A stretch of 64,000 bases of DNA from Methylosinus trichosporium OB3b (GCF_002752655.1 NZ_CP023737.1:1054001-1118000); one strand, 5' to 3'; numbered from the stretch's first letter, positions 18,516 through 29,600 are shown. Made by a program: numbers and translations. The notes: generated from the sequence alone by a model not told the origin.

Positions 18516-21272
18516 TCACCCCGTATTCCGCAACCCCGCCGCGACGCCATTGATCGACATCAAAATCCCCTGGCGAATATCATCCCCCGTCTGCCCGCCG
18601 CGCCAGCGACGGATCAGTTCCACCTGGAGATAGTTCAGCGGCGCTATATAGGGGAAGCGGTGGTGCAGCGAGCGGGCCAGCGACGGGTTGTCGGCGAGGC
18701 GCTGGCTCGAGCCGGTGATGTCGGCGAGGGCGCGATTGGCCCGGCCCCATTCCGCCTCGATCTCCCCATAGATGCGCGCCGCCAGCGCCTGATCCGGCGC
18801 GAGGCCGGCGTAATGGTGGGCGATCGACAGATCGGTCTTGGACAGGATCATGTCGATATTGGAGAGCAGCGTGCGGAAGAACGGCCATTCCTGATACATG
18901 CGCCGCAGCAGCGCCAGACGCGCGCCGTCGTCGCCGTCGAGAAAGCGCGTGATCGACGAGCCGAATCCATACCAGCCCGGCAGCGCGAGACGCGCCTGAC
19001 CCCAGGAGAAGCTCCACGGAATGGCGCGCAAATCTTCGATTTTCCGCGACGGCTTGCGCGACGCGGGACGCGAGCCGATGTTGAGCGCGGCGATCTCCGC
19101 GATCGGCGTCGAGGCGAAGAAATAATCGACGAAGCTCGGCGTCTCGTAGACGAGGCCGCGATAGGCGTCCATGCCCCATTGCGCGAGATCGGCCGCCGCG
19201 TCGAGAAACTCCTGCGGCGGCGTCTTGCCATGCGAGAGCAGCGTCGCCTCGAGCGTCGCGGCGACCAACAGCTCGAGATTGATGCGGCCGATCTGCGGAT
19301 TGGCGTATTTCGCCGCGATCACCTCGCCCTGCTCGGTGAGGCGAATCTGCCCGTTCACCGTGCCCGGCGGCTGCGCCAGAATGGCGTCATAGCTCGGCCC
19401 GCCGCCGCGCCCCACCGTGCCGCCGCGCCCGTGGAAGAGGCGCATGACGATCGACGGCAGCTGAGAGAAGAATTCCGCGAGCGCGGTGGAGGCGCGATAG
19501 AGCTCCCAGATGCTGGCGAGAATGCCGCCGTCCTTGTTGCTGTCGGAATAGCCCAGCATGATGTCCTGCTGCGCGCCGGAATTGGTGACGAGCTTGACGA
19601 TCCCGGGCAGAGCGTAGAAATCGCGCATGATGCCGGCGGCGTTGCGCAGATCGCCGATGGTCTCGAACAAAGGCACGATGATGAGATCGGCGGCGACGCT
19701 CGCCGCGTCGCAGGGCGCGAGCGTGCCGCGCATCAGGCCGCATTCCTTCTGCAGCAGCAGCACTTCCAGAAGATCGCTCACCGTCTCCGTATGGCTCACG
19801 ATGTAATGGCGGATCGATTCGCGGCCGTATTTTCTGCGCATGACCGCGGCGGTCTCGAAGATCGCCAATTCGCTCGCGGCGTTGTCCGAATAGCTCGCGT
19901 CGACGAGCCGCACCGGGCGCGGATCGGAAAGGAGGCGCATCAGCAGCTCGCGCTTCTCCTCTTCCGAGAGCGCGGCGTAAGTCTCCGTCACCCGCGCGGC
20001 GGCGAGCAGCTCGGCAATGGTCTCCTCATGGCGGTCGGAGCTCTGGCGCAGATCGACGGTGGCGAGGTGGAAGCCGAACACTTCCGCGGCGCGGATGAGC
20101 GGCTCCAGGCGCTGCGAGGCGATCACCTCGCTGTGATGGCAGCGCAGCGAATCGTCGATGATCTCGAGATCGGCGAGAAAGGCGCGCGCGTCGGCGTAAG
20201 GATTGGCCGGCGCCACCGCATGGCGCTGCGCCTGCTGGCCGGTCAGCTCCTCGAGCGTCGCCGCGAGGCGCGAATAGACGCCGATCAGCGCGCGGCGATA
20301 GGGCTCGTCGTCGCGATGCGGATTATCGTCGCCCGAGCGCGCGGCGAGCTCGCCCAGCGCCTCACTGCAGCCGGCGTAGCGGCGCGAGATCGACAGCTCG
20401 GCGCCGAGCTCGTGCACCTCGGTGAGATAGAAGCGCAGCGCCGTCTCGCTCTGCAGGCGCAGCGCGGTGGCGAGCGATTCGGCGCGCACATTGGGATTGC
20501 CGTCGCGGTCGCCGCCGACCCAGGTGCCCATGCGCAGGAAGGGCGGGATGCGCAGCCCGTCGAGCCGCTCCTCGATCTCGGCGTAGAGGAGCGGAATCTG
20601 CCGCAGGAAAGTGGTGCGGTAATAGGAGAGCGTGTTGGCGATCTCGTCGCGCACGGTGAGCCGCGCCTCGCGCAGCAGCTCCGTCTGCCAGAGCTGCGAG
20701 ACGCGCGCGCGCAATTGCAGCTCGTTGCGGGCGAGCTCGGATTTGGTCTTCGCATGCTGGCGCGCGAGCAGCAGCGCCGATATGGCGTGCTCGGCGTCGA
20801 GCAGGCTCTTGCGGCGCACCTCGGTCGGATGCGCGGTGAGCACCGGCGACACCCAGCCGTTGGAGAGCACCTTGGCGACGCGGCCGGCGCCGATCGAAGC
20901 CTTGCGCAAATGCGCGAAGGTGTTGGCGAGGCCGGGCTCCCTGCCGTTCTCCTGCTGCAGCGGATGGAGATCTTCGGCGATATTGGCGAGATGCGAGAAA
21001 TAGCTGAAGGCGCGGATGACGGTCAGCGCCTCGGCGGCCGAGAGCGAGCGCAGCAGCGCGTCGAGCTTCTGATCGGCCTCCATGTCGCCATTGCGGCTGA
21101 CGGCGACGGAGAGCCGGCGAATGGTCTCGATCCGCTCGAAGGCGGCGGCCCCCTCCTGCTCGCGCACAGTGTCGCCGAGCAGGCGGCCGAGCAGGCGGAT
21201 GTCGGCGAGCAGCGACTGATCGCTGAGCACGGCGGGGGAGCTGAAATCGGCGGAGTCGTTTTCGACCTGCAT
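18516..21272 (-). CDS. ppc: Phosphoenolpyruvate carboxylase
   Basis: PEPC makes oxaloacetate from phosphoenolpyruvate and bicarbonate, an anaplerotic step and, in serine-cycle methylotrophs, part of C1 assimilation. The 918-residue product contains [16 protein letters not shown] (catalytic His), [30 protein letters not shown], the phosphate-binding [15 protein letters not shown], and [10 protein letters not shown] at the C-terminus, the typical end of the enzyme. The ATG at 21272 gives [10 protein letters not shown]; an in-frame GTG at 21326 is possible. It is monocistronic in appearance. A very long antisense frame across it is a GC-codon artefact. Confidence 0.96.
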   Translation of the reverse strand: MQVENDSADFSSPAVLSDQSLLADIRLLGRLLGDTVREQEGAAAFERIETIRRLSVAVSRNGDMEADQKLDALLRSLSAAEALTVIRAFSYFSHLANIAEDLHPLQQENGREPGLANTFAHLRKASIGAGRVAKVLSNGWVSPVLTAHPTEVRRKSLLDAEHAISALLLARQHAKTKSELARNELQLRARVSQLWQTELLREARLTVRDEIANTLSYYRTTFLRQIPLLYAEIEERLDGLRIPPFLRMGTWVGGDRDGNPNVRAESLATALRLQSETALRFYLTEVHELGAELSISRRYAGCSEALGELAARSGDDNPHRDDEPYRRALIGVYSRLAATLEELTGQQAQRHAVAPANPYADARAFLADLEIIDDSLRCHHSEVIASQRLEPLIRAAEVFGFHLATVDLRQSSDRHEETIAELLAAARVTETYAALSEEEKRELLMRLLSDPRPVRLVDASYSDNAASELAIFETAAVMRRKYGRESIRHYIVSHTETVSDLLEVLLLQKECGLMRGTLAPCDAASVAADLIIVPLFETIGDLRNAAGIMRDFYALPGIVKLVTNSGAQQDIMLGYSDSNKDGGILASIWELYRASTALAEFFSQLPSIVMRLFHGRGGTVGRGGGPSYDAILAQPPGTVNGQIRLTEQGEVIAAKYANPQIGRINLELLVAATLEATLLSHGKTPPQEFLDAAADLAQWGMDAYRGLVYETPSFVDYFFASTPIAEIAALNIGSRPASRKPSRKIEDLRAIPWSFSWGQARLALPGWYGFGSSITRFLDGDDGARLALLRRMYQEWPFFRTLLSNIDMILSKTDLSIAHHYAGLAPDQALAARIYGEIEAEWGRANRALADITGSSQRLADNPSLARSLHHRFPYIAPLNYLQVELIRRWRGGQTGDDIRQGILMSINGVAAGLRNTG

Positions 21273-21403
21273 GTCGGATGCTGTTCCCAAAGCGGGGCCC
21301 GGAGGCCGCGGAATTTCCCGCACCATATCAGCACATCGCGGCGGAATAGACGAGAGGGCGAGCCATTTCCTTCCCCTGCCGACTTCGGCTATGCTGTGCG
21401 CCG

Positions 21404-21769
21404 ATGGCGGCTCTCTCCTCGCGCTTCTGGCTCCGCTCGCGCCGCCCGGTCGCGACGCTGACGGCCGTCCTGCTCATCGTTCTGCAGGCGTTCGCGGTCG
21501 CGCCCGCCCATGCGCACGCCGGCTCTGGCCTGTCCGCTGCGGCCGCGATCTGCGGCGACGGAGATGCGGACGCGCCGGCGACGCCCTGCGCCGATCCCTG
21601 CCTGCTCTGCGCCGCGAGCGTCGCCTTGCCCGCGCCGGCGCGAGCGCGCCCTGAGCCGGCTCGGCGGGTCGAGGTCGCGCCCGCGGCGCAAGCGCCGGCG
21701 CGCCTCAGCCGCGCGCCGCCCGGCTGGGCGAGCAGCTGGTCCTCCCAGGCGCCGCCCGGCGTCCGCTGA
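21404..21769 (+). CDS. Small exported His/Cys-containing protein (DUF2946-like)
   Basis: A 121-residue protein with an N-terminal membrane/signal segment ([20 protein letters not shown]), a HAHAGSG stretch, and a CADPCLLC cysteine cluster followed by an Ala/Pro/Arg-rich tail. This arrangement resembles DUF2946 proteins, often found near metal-uptake genes, but the match is only a likeness. It precedes the ECF sigma gene by 82 bases on the same strand and may be part of the same iron locus. A metal-binding role is inference. Confidence 0.6.
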   Translation: MAALSSRFWLRSRRPVATLTAVLLIVLQAFAVAPAHAHAGSGLSAAAAICGDGDADAPATPCADPCLLCAASVALPAPARARPEPARRVEVAPAAQAPARLSRAPPGWASSWSSQAPPGVR

Positions 21770-21851
21770 TCGACGGCCGCCCGGGGCCGTCCCTTTCGCG
21801 CGCCCTGTTGTCGCCGCCCGCGAGGCGGCAGTCCGATCGCGAAGCTCTCCC

Positions 21852-22352
21852 ATGTTCGACCGAGACGATGATTCGCTTCGTGCGGCGCTCGCGCGCCACT
21901 CGCGCGACCTCCTGCGCTTTCTCACCCGCCGCGTCGGCGCGCGCGACGCCCCCGATCTCGCGCAGGAGGCGATCGCCCGCGTTTTGAGCTACGCCGAGCG
22001 GGAGGAGGTGCGCGAGGCCGGCTCGCTGTTGCGCTCGACCGCCGCCAATCTGGCCAAGGACCACGCCCGCAGGCTGCGCTCGGAAGGCGCGGCCATCGTG
22101 GGCGGGCTCGACGTCGACGCCCTCCTCGCTCCCTCGCTCTCGCCCGAGGCCCGGCTCGACGCCGAGGAAACGCTGGCGCGGTTCCGGGCGGCGCTCGACG
22201 CGCTGCCGCCGCGCTGCCGGCAGGTATTCGTGATGCGCCGCTTCGAGAATCTGCACCAGGAGGAGATCGCCCGCCGGCTGGGCATCTCCCGCAATATGGT
22301 GGAGAAGCATCTGCGCACCGCGTTCCGCCAGCTGCGCGGGGCGCTGAAATGA
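21852..22352 (+). CDS. ECF RNA polymerase sigma factor, FecI type
   Basis: A 166-residue sigma-70-family protein with region 2 (LLRFLTRRVGARDAPDLAQE, IARVLSY) and region 4 (ALDALPPRCRQVFVMRRFEN, HQEEIARRLGISRNMVEKHL) helix-turn-helix. There is no sigma 1 or 3 region. The RRFENLHQEEIA form is characteristic of FecI-like factors that switch on siderophore receptor genes. The next gene is the cognate FecR regulator, and a TonB receptor with a signalling domain follows, giving a complete cell-surface signalling set. Confidence 0.92.
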   Translation: MFDRDDDSLRAALARHSRDLLRFLTRRVGARDAPDLAQEAIARVLSYAEREEVREAGSLLRSTAANLAKDHARRLRSEGAAIVGGLDVDALLAPSLSPEARLDAEETLARFRAALDALPPRCRQVFVMRRFENLHQEEIARRLGISRNMVEKHLRTAFRQLRGALK

Positions 22353-22449
22353 GCGCGCCGACCTCCTGTTTTCGCCGCCTCGCGCGTCTTATGCTGGACG
22401 GCCGCATGCTGGACGGCCGCGCCTGGCCGCAGGGAGACGAAGCCGCGAG

Positions 22450-23412
22450 ATGACGACCGCCGAGCCGGAGGACGCCGAGAAGCAGGACGCCGAGCGTTTC
22501 GACGCCGCCGCCGCATGGTGGGCGCGGCTCGACGCCGGGGCGCTGCCACGCTCCGAGCTCGAGGCCTTTCGCGCCTGGCTCGCCGCCGATCCGCGCAATG
22601 AGGCGGCGTTCGAGGAAGCCTGCGACCTCTGGGGCGATTGGGAGCGCGCGCCCAAGGCCCTCGCCAGCGCCTATGTCGCGGCTCTCTCCCCCGCCCCGCG
22701 GCGGCGGCGGCTGCGTCCTGTGGCGGCGCTCGCCGCGCTCGGCCTCGCGCTCTTTCTCGGCTTCGATCCGCTGTGGCTGTGGCTCCGCGCCGACGCGCGC
22801 ACCGGGACCGGCGAATTGCGCAGCATCGCTCTTCCCGACGGCTCGCGCGCGCATCTTGGGGCCGGCTCCGCCATCGCCCTTCATTATGGCGGCGACCGTC
22901 GGCGCGTCGCGCTGCTCGCCGGCGAAGCTTTGTTCGAGGTGGAGCCCGACCCGAGCCGCCCCTTCGTGGTCGAGGCCGCCGGCGGCGAAATTTTGGCGCG
23001 AGGCACGGCCTTCGACGTTTCCACGAACGAGTCGCGCACCGAGGTCACGGTGACCGAGCACGCCGTCGAAGTGACCGGCGCCGGCGCGCCCATTCGCGTC
23101 GAGGCCGGCCGCCAGACCGCCTATGGCCCCGGCCTGCCGGCGCTCGATGCTTATGCGGTCGATCCCGACAGGGTGACCGCCTGGCGGCGCGGCCGCCTCT
23201 ATTTCAACGACAAACCGCTCGGCGAGGTGATCGCGGCGCTCGCCCGCTATTATCGCGGCTATGTGCTGGTCGCCGGAAGCGCGCTGCGCGACCGCCGCGT
23301 CACCGGCGTGTTCCGCACCGATCAGCCGCTCGAGGCGCTGCGCGCCATCGAGAAATCGCTGGGGCTGAAATCGACGCGGCTCTCCGATTATCTGATCCTG
23401 CTGCATTCGTAG
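22450..23412 (+). CDS. fecR: FecR-type transmembrane sigma regulator
   Basis: A 320-residue inner-membrane protein that relays the receptor signal to the sigma factor. The cytoplasmic N-terminus has the DUF4880 pattern (AAAWWARLDAGALPRSELEA, FRAWLAADPRNEAAFEEACD), one membrane helix lies at about residues 88-105 (VAALAALGLALFLGF), and the periplasmic FecR domain follows (SIALPDGSRAHLGAGSAIAL, EALFEVEPDPSRPFVVEA, GTAFDVST). The C-terminal STN-like region (KPLGEVIAALARYYRG) would contact the receptor. It lies 97 bases after the sigma gene. Confidence 0.93.
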   Translation: MTTAEPEDAEKQDAERFDAAAAWWARLDAGALPRSELEAFRAWLAADPRNEAAFEEACDLWGDWERAPKALASAYVAALSPAPRRRRLRPVAALAALGLALFLGFDPLWLWLRADARTGTGELRSIALPDGSRAHLGAGSAIALHYGGDRRRVALLAGEALFEVEPDPSRPFVVEAAGGEILARGTAFDVSTNESRTEVTVTEHAVEVTGAGAPIRVEAGRQTAYGPGLPALDAYAVDPDRVTAWRRGRLYFNDKPLGEVIAALARYYRGYVLVAGSALRDRRVTGVFRTDQPLEALRAIEKSLGLKSTRLSDYLILLHS

Positions 23413-23431
23413 CGACGAAAAAGCACAGGGA

Positions 23432-23476
23432 GTCGCCCCGCGGCCCTGGATTGCTTCGCTTCGCTCGCAATGACGG
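23432..23476. repeat. 45-bp dispersed repeat (GGATTGCTTCGC...CGCAATGACGG), copy 1
   Basis: The element starts GTCGCCCCG and ends CTCGCAATGACGG. A same-orientation copy of equal length is at 30529-30573 with about four differences. Sequences of this type are widespread between genes of proteobacteria (from memory). This copy fills most of the gap between fecR and the TonB receptor gene. Confidence 0.75.
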
Positions 23477-23613
23477 CCCTCGCTCGATGAAGACTTGGCG
23501 CATCCTTCTCCCGCTCACGGGAGAAAGTGGTCCCTTATGGCGTCCGTTCGACACGCCCGTCGCGAGCGACGGGCTATGGCCGGGTCGGACGAGGGCCCGA
23601 ACAGATACGCCGA

Positions 23614-23629
23614 GTGACATAAAAGTCAC
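23614..23629. promoter_or_regulatory. Short inverted repeat upstream of the TonB receptor gene
   Basis: GTGACATAAAAGTCAC is a 5-bp-arm dyad about 100 bases before the receptor start, in an A/T-rich patch suited to a promoter. It may be a regulator site. It does not resemble a Fur box closely enough to say so. Confidence 0.3.
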
Positions 23630-23731
23630 AGTGAGACAAATCTCTTTCGACCCGACTCCTGTTTTTCGAATCCTCACGTCTTGGGAGGCGGCGGAGGCGA
23701 GGCGCTCCGTCGATCGAATGAGGAGGCCGGG

Positions 23732-26316
23732 ATGCGGACGAAGACGGTGAACAGGAAGCGAGACAGAGCGGGCGCGGCGACAGCGATCGGCCTCATCATT
23801 CTCGGTCCCTCGGCGCTCGCCATCGACGCCGGCCCCGCGCTCGCCCGCCTCGCCCCGCAGCCTTACGAGATCGCCGCCGGCCCGATGGCCGACGCGCTGA
23901 GCCGCCTCGCCGACGAGAGCGGCGCCCATCTCGTCTTCGACGCCGCCATCGCCCGCCATGTCGTCACGCGCGGCGTGCATGGCAAGCGCACGCTGGAAGA
24001 GGCGCTGGACGAATTGCTGACGGGGACGAGCCTCGCCTATCGGGTCGATCCGGAAGGACGCGCGGTGACGATCGTTGTCGCGCAGAACGGCGTGACCGTC
24101 AGCGACGCCGGCGCGGAGACGCTGCCGACGATCGACATCGGGGCCGAAAGCGCTCGAGCGACGAATGCGACGCGCGGCGCGCGGTCGAGCGAGCCGCGGA
24201 CGCCGAGCGAAGGATATGTCGTCACCAACTCGGCGACGGCGACGAAGACCGATGTTCCGCTGAAGCAGACGCCGGCCTCGGTGCAGGTGGTGCCAAAGCA
24301 GCTCATTCGCGATCAGGCGGTGACCAATCTGTCGGGCGCGCTGGAGAATGTCTCGGGCGTGCGGTCCAACAATGACGCGATCGGCGGCTATCTGTTCAAG
24401 ATCCGCGGCTTCGACAGCTATGACGTCTATCGCAATCTGCTCAACTCCGGCTCCGCTTATTTCAGCGGCTCCGACATGGCGAATGTCGAGCGCATCGAAG
24501 TGCTCAAAGGTCCGGCCTCGGTGCTGTTCGGGCGCGGAGAGCCCGGCGGCCTCATCAATCTCGTCACCAAGACGCCCTTGTCCGAGCCGCGCTTCGTCGT
24601 CGAGCAGCAAATCGGCAATTACGATCATTATCGCACGCAATGGGATTTCTCGGCGCCTGTCGCAGAGGTTCCGGGCCTCGCTTGGCGCCTCTCGGGCGCC
24701 TATCAGGAGAACAGGGTCTTCCGTCAGTTCGATCATGCGAGCCGCGTGATGGTCGCGCCTGTCGTGACCTACAAGCCGAGCGACTGGACCGAGCTGACCG
24801 TCGATCTGCAATATTACGGCAATCAGCCGCGCGTTCTCTCCGGCATTCCGGTCGTCGGCTCCGCTCCGGCGAATGTTCCGCTGTGGCGGTCCTATCAGGA
24901 GCCGAACGACCCGCGCGACCGCACGGATTCCTTCGTCGGCAGCTATGTGTTCCGGCAGAATCTCGACGAAAATTGGAAAGTCACCAACCGCTTTCTCTAT
25001 TCGAGCCTGTGGTATTCGCAGAGCCTCGTCGCCCACTCCGGCCTGAGCGACGATCTGACCAAGCTCGATCGCTACGCCCAGGCGCAGAACACGGCGGTCG
25101 AGACCTATTCGACCAACTTCGATGTGCAAGGCAAGTTCGAGACCTTCGGCGCGCGTCACATATTTCTGTTCGGTCTCGATATTTGAACAAGCTCAATGAT
25201 TATTATTGGGCCTCGGACGGCGGCTCCTATCCGATCGACATCTATTCCCCCGTCTACGGAACGGTTCCCTCCTCGGCATTTTATAATGCGCTGCTCGGCA
25301 TGGGCTCGAAATTCCATTCGTCGACGCTCAATCGGCAGAAAGGGCTCTACGTCCAGGATCACGTCACCTTTCTCGATGAGCGCGCCCATGTCCTGCTCGG
25401 CGTTCGCTATGACGTCGCCGACGTCACCTCGGCCGGCGTCTTCACCTTCGGCGGCGACACCAGCGCGAGCAAGGAGCTCACGACGGCGCGCCGCCTCGCC
25501 TCGCCGTCGCGCACCGACACCGGCTGGAGCCCGCGCTTCGGCCTCGTCTACGACCTCACGCCGGAAGTGAGCGTCTACGGCTCGTTCACCCGCTCCTTCG
25601 GCGCCAATAATTCCTCCACTGGTCAGGCGCTCCCACCGCAACGCGGCACGCAATGGGAGGTCGGCGTGAAGGCGCAGATCTTCCCCGAGCTTACCGCCAC
25701 GCTCGCCTTCTTCCAGCTGACGAAATCCAATCTGACGACGCTGAACTACGCCACGCCCGACCCCTCCGACACCAATCTCGCGGGTCTCCAGCGCAGCCGC
25801 GGCATAGAGCTCGACATTCTCGGCCGCGTCACCGAGCGGCTGACGCTCTCGGCCAATTACGCCCATATCGACGCCAAGGTGATCGCGGACAATCCGATGA
25901 ATCGCCTCAATCCGTATGGCCTGCTCGATGCGACAGTCTATGGCGAGCAGGGCGGACTTCTCGGCGCCCATCTCGACAATGTGCCGCGTCATTCGGGCAA
26001 GGTTTTCGCGACCTATGATTTCGGCGACAACGGGCTCGGCTGGCGCGTCGGCGGCGGCGTCACCGCGGCGAGCCAGGCATGGGGCGACATTCAGAACACT
26101 TTCATCGTTCCCGCATGGGCGCGGCTCGATGCTTTCGCCAGCTATGCGACAATGTTCGAAGGACATCGCGTGACGGCGCAGCTCAATCTCAACAACATCA
26201 CCAATGCCCGCTATTTCTACGGCGCGGATATTTTGTTCAATGTCCCCATGCCGCGGTTGAGCGCCTATCCGGCGCAGCCCTTGACGGTCGTCGGCACGCT
26301 CAAATTCGAGTGGTGA
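23732..26316 (+). pseudogene. TonB-dependent siderophore receptor with STN domain, frameshifted
   Basis: The 5' part (23732-25186) encodes a signal peptide, an STN signalling domain (residues about 45-115, PYEIAAGPMADALSRLADES, LLTGTSLAYRVDPEG), the plug (TPASVQVVPKQLIRDQAVTN, VEVLKGPASVLFGRGEPGG-like) and part of the barrel, and ends prematurely at FLFGLDI-stop. The 3' part continues in another frame from about 25180 (YLNKLNDYYWASDGG) to a proper TonB receptor C-terminus ending LTVVGTLKFEW. Adding one T within GATATTTG would restore DYLNKL and the whole barrel, so a single-base deletion or a sequencing error is the likely cause. The start has AGGAGG eight bases ahead. Sigma and FecR genes upstream complete a FecIRA-like system. 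Confidence 0.88.
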
Positions 26317-26359
26317 CGAATGACGCCGGGGGGACGACGCACCATCGTCCCCCGCTCGC

Positions 26360-26755
26360 TCATCTCTCTCGATCGGAGTCAGCGCCGATCGTGTAGGGGA
26401 TCAGCGCGAAGGGATGCTTCAACGGATCGAAATCCTTGCTGTTGCGCGTCACCAGCCGATGATGTCGGTTGAGGGCGATTGCGGCCTGCAAGGCGTCGGG
26501 AAGCTTCCAGCGATTCTGGCGGCGCAGACGCGCGGCGAGGTCGGCGTCCTCTGCGGTGACGGGAAAATGGCGGAGCTCCGCCAACACCGCCTTCACCAAT
26601 ACCTCCTGCTCGCCGTCACAGCCGGTCAGCACCTCGGCGCGCGTGATGACGGAAATAGCGATCTCCTCGCGGTGGTCGCGCAAAAATCGGGTCGCCGCCG
26701 CGATGGAGTTGAAATGATCGATGACGATAACCGAATCGAGAAGTAGACTCGTCAC
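26360..26755 (-). CDS. vapC: VapC-type PIN-domain ribonuclease toxin
   Basis: A 131-residue PIN protein with the expected acidic set: Asp7/Asp13 in LLLDSVIVIDHF, Glu41 in ITRAEVLTG, Asp87 in KLPDALQAA and Asp108/Asp110 in NSKDFD. VapC toxins cleave RNA, often tRNA or rRNA. It starts with GTG at 26755, sharing GTGA with the stop of the antitoxin gene, a four-base overlap typical of translational coupling in toxin-antitoxin pairs. Confidence 0.88.
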   Translation of the reverse strand: MTSLLLDSVIVIDHFNSIAAATRFLRDHREEIAISVITRAEVLTGCDGEQEVLVKAVLAELRHFPVTAEDADLAARLRRQNRWKLPDALQAAIALNRHHRLVTRNSKDFDPLKHPFALIPYTIGADSDRER

Positions 26756-26988
26756 GACGTCTCCCACTCGTCCCGAATGCTCCTTTGATAGGCGAGACCG
26801 TCTCCCTCGCGCCAAAGTCCGTGGCTGCGGTCGAGCAGCTCGTCGAAGCTCGGAGGCTCGCCGCTCTGGCGGCGATACAACGCCAGGGCGCGGCGGACGA
26901 TTTCCGTCACGGGCACGCGCTCTGTCTCGGCGAGTCGGGTCAGCCACTCCTTTTCGGAGTCGCTCAGGCTGACGATGGTTCGCGGCAT
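26752..26988 (-). CDS. vapB: Ribbon-helix-helix antitoxin paired with VapC
   Basis: A 78-residue protein starting MPRTIVSLSDSEKEWLTRLA, followed by VPVTEIVRRALALYRRQ, which is a CopG/Arc-like ribbon-helix-helix DNA-binding pattern, and a C-terminal tail rich in acidic and aromatic residues (LWREGDGLAYQRSIRDEWE) that would wrap the toxin. A frame extends further upstream to 27180, but the ATG at 26988 fits the fold. It probably represses its own promoter. Confidence 0.85.
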   Translation of the reverse strand: MPRTIVSLSDSEKEWLTRLAETERVPVTEIVRRALALYRRQSGEPPSFDELLDRSHGLWREGDGLAYQRSIRDEWETS

Positions 26989-27154
26989 GAAGCGACACTC
27001 CGGCATCAGTGAAGCAATATGATATATGCTGGCTTCGCTGGGTTCAATGACGACGGCGCAAGATTCTGATTTTATTCCTACCTCTCTCTCACGCGCCGGC
27101 CCGGCTTCTCCTACGTGGCTGAGGCGTCGGCCGGCGGCGGGGCGCTCCGCGCCC

Positions 27155-29407
27155 TCACCAGAAACTCTGCGGATCGACATCCACCGCGACGCGCACGCCG
27201 CCGCGCTCCTTGGGCGCGGCGACGAGCAGCGCGCGGAGAAACGCCTGCAGATCTGCGCTGCGCGGAGCCTTGATGAGCAGGCGGAAGCGATAGCGGCCGC
27301 GGATCAGCGCGATCGGGGCCTCGGCCGGGCCGAGCACCACGATCTCGCCCTCCTCCGGCAATCCGCCCGCCGGCGCAACGCGATAGCGCTCGCTCGCCGG
27401 CAGGGAGTGGGCGGCGCGGGCCAGCGCCCGCGCATGAGTCTCGGCGGCGCCGGCGTCCTTGGCCGAGACGATCAGCGCCGCGAGCCGGCCGAAGGGCGGC
27501 AGGCCGGCGCGCTCGCGCAGCGCCGTCTCCTCCTCATAGAATCGCTCGGCTTCTCCCGAAAGCAGCGCGCGAATGACCGGATGATCGGCCTGCCAGCTCT
27601 GGATCAGCGCCCTGCCCGGTCTGTCGCCGCGGCCGGCGCGGCCGGTCACCTGCGCGAGCAGCTGAAAGGTGCGCTCGGCGGCGCGCGGATCGGAGCTGCC
27701 GAGCCCGGAATCGGCGTCGATGACGCCGACCAGGGTGAGGAGCGGAAAATTATGGCCCTTGGCGACGAGCTGCGTGCCGATAACGATATCGAAGGCGCCG
27801 GCGGCGATCTCGGCCAGCTCGCGCCGCAGCCGCTCCTGCCCGCCGGGGAAATCCGAGGACAAGACCAGCACCCGCGCATCCGGGAAGAGAATCGCCGCCT
27901 CCTCGGCGAGGCGCTCGACGCCCGGCCCGCAGGCGGCGAGCGAGTCCTCCGCCTCGCATTCCGGGCAATTGCTCGGGCGGCGCTCGACATGGCCGCAATG
28001 ATGGCAGACCAGCGCGCGGCGGAAGCGATGCTCGACCAGCCAGGCGTCGCAATTGGGACAGCGGAAGCGATGGCCGCAGCTGCGGCAAAGGGTCAAGGGC
28101 GCATAGCCGCGCCGATTGAGAAAGAACAGAACCTGCTCGCCGCGCGCGATGGTCTCGGCCGCTTCCGCCGCCAGACGCGGCGCGATCCAGCGGCCGCGCT
28201 CCGGCCCTTCGTTGCGCATGTCGATCGCCTCTATGCGCGGCATCGGCCGGGCGCCGGCGCGGGCGGCGAGGCGCAGATGCTCATAGCGCCCGCTCGCGGC
28301 GTTGACGCGCGTCTCGATCGAGGGCGTCGCCGAGGCGAGCGCGATGGTCGCGCCCTCGAGCCGCGCCCGCACCACCGCCATGTCGCGGGCGTGATAGGAA
28401 ACACCGTCCTCCTGCTTATAGGCCGCCTCATGCTCCTCATCGACGACGATGAGCCGAAGATCGACGAAGGGCAGGAACAGCGCCGAGCGCGCGCCGGCGA
28501 CCACGAGCGCCTCGCCGAGCGCGACGCCGCGCCAGAGCCGCGCGCGCTTGCGCTCGGAGATTCCGGAATGCCATTCGGCGGGCTTGGCCCCGAAGCGCGC
28601 GGCGAAGCGCTCGAGGAATTGCGCGGTGAGCGCAATCTCCGGCATCAGCACCAGCGCCTGCCCGCCGGCGCGCAGGGCGGCGGCGACGGCCTCGAAATAG
28701 ACCTCGGTCTTGCCGGAGCCGGTGACGCCCTCGAGCAGGAACGGCCGATAGCCGCCCGCCGTCACCGCCGCGGCCAGCGCATCGGCGGCAGCGCGCTGCG
28801 CGCTCTCCAGCGCGAAGGGCGCGTAATCGGGATCGAGCGGCGCCGCGACCGGCTCGGGCGGCAGCGCCGAGGCCTCCAGCGTCCCCTCGTCGACCAGCGC
28901 GTCGACGACGCCCGAGGAGCAGGCGGCGGCGCGGGCGAGCTCGCCCTTGGCGAAGACGAGCCCGCCCTCGGCCGCGGCGATCACCCGCGCCCGCGCCGGC
29001 GTCATACGCTCGGGCGGCGGGCCTTTGAGCCGATAGCCGACGCGCGGCGTTTCGGGCGCCGCCTCCTCCACGGCGCGGGTGGCGAGGCGCAGCGCCATGC
29101 CGCGCGGCGCCAGCGTCCAGCGCGCCACCCAATCGACGAAATCGCGCAGCTCCTGGCGCAGCGGCGGCCGGTCGAGCCGCTGCGTCACGGTCTTCAGCCC
29201 GGCGCGCGCCGGCTCGGCGAAGCGCCAGACGACGCCGAAGGCCTTGCGCGTCGACAGCGGAACCTCGACGCAATCGCCCGGCGCGAGCCGCAGCGCCGCC
29301 GGCGCGCGATAGGAATAAGCGATGTCGACGGCGACCGGCAGCAGCACCTCGACGATCCGCTGTTCCTCGGCCAGTTCCTGCTCGTCCATGTCCGCCGCGC
29401 CGCTCAT
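27155..29407 (-). CDS. priA: Primosomal protein N' (replication restart helicase PriA)
   Basis: PriA reloads the replicative helicase at stalled forks. The product of about 750 residues has an N-terminal DNA-binding domain (VLLPVAVDIAYSYRAPAALR, LSTRKAFGVVWRF), Walker A GVTGSGKTEVYFEA, Walker B VVDEEHEAAYKQEDG, a zinc-binding insert with paired CxxC motifs (CRSCGHRFRCPNC, CHHCGHVERRPSNCPEC) and helicase motifs TQLVAKGHNFP and QVTGRAGRGDRPG. Starts at 29407 or 29389 are both plausible; I chose 29407. The length fits the family. Confidence 0.95.
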   Translation of the reverse strand: MSGAADMDEQELAEEQRIVEVLLPVAVDIAYSYRAPAALRLAPGDCVEVPLSTRKAFGVVWRFAEPARAGLKTVTQRLDRPPLRQELRDFVDWVARWTLAPRGMALRLATRAVEEAAPETPRVGYRLKGPPPERMTPARARVIAAAEGGLVFAKGELARAAACSSGVVDALVDEGTLEASALPPEPVAAPLDPDYAPFALESAQRAAADALAAAVTAGGYRPFLLEGVTGSGKTEVYFEAVAAALRAGGQALVLMPEIALTAQFLERFAARFGAKPAEWHSGISERKRARLWRGVALGEALVVAGARSALFLPFVDLRLIVVDEEHEAAYKQEDGVSYHARDMAVVRARLEGATIALASATPSIETRVNAASGRYEHLRLAARAGARPMPRIEAIDMRNEGPERGRWIAPRLAAEAAETIARGEQVLFFLNRRGYAPLTLCRSCGHRFRCPNCDAWLVEHRFRRALVCHHCGHVERRPSNCPECEAEDSLAACGPGVERLAEEAAILFPDARVLVLSSDFPGGQERLRRELAEIAAGAFDIVIGTQLVAKGHNFPLLTLVGVIDADSGLGSSDPRAAERTFQLLAQVTGRAGRGDRPGRALIQSWQADHPVIRALLSGEAERFYEEETALRERAGLPPFGRLAALIVSAKDAGAAETHARALARAAHSLPASERYRVAPAGGLPEEGEIVVLGPAEAPIALIRGRYRFRLLIKAPRSADLQAFLRALLVAAPKERGGVRVAVDVDPQSFW

Positions 29408-29600
29408 GCCCGCCGTCTTAGCGCGCTTATCCCCGCAGCGGAAAGAGCGCGCGAAGCCGCTCCCGCGCGTCGAGGACGGCGGGGCGAAAGGGAGGCCGGG
29501 ACGCTGCGGCCGCCGTTTCGGCCGGTGCGCATAAAAATTCGTCTCGGGGCCGAAGCGTCCCGACCGCGGTTGACCTGTCGCCGACATCCCGAGGCCGACC

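Noticed and set aside
18102..21461. 1119-codon open frame antisense to ppc
   Set aside because: No domains, biased composition, covers a well-conserved enzyme and runs into unrelated genes.
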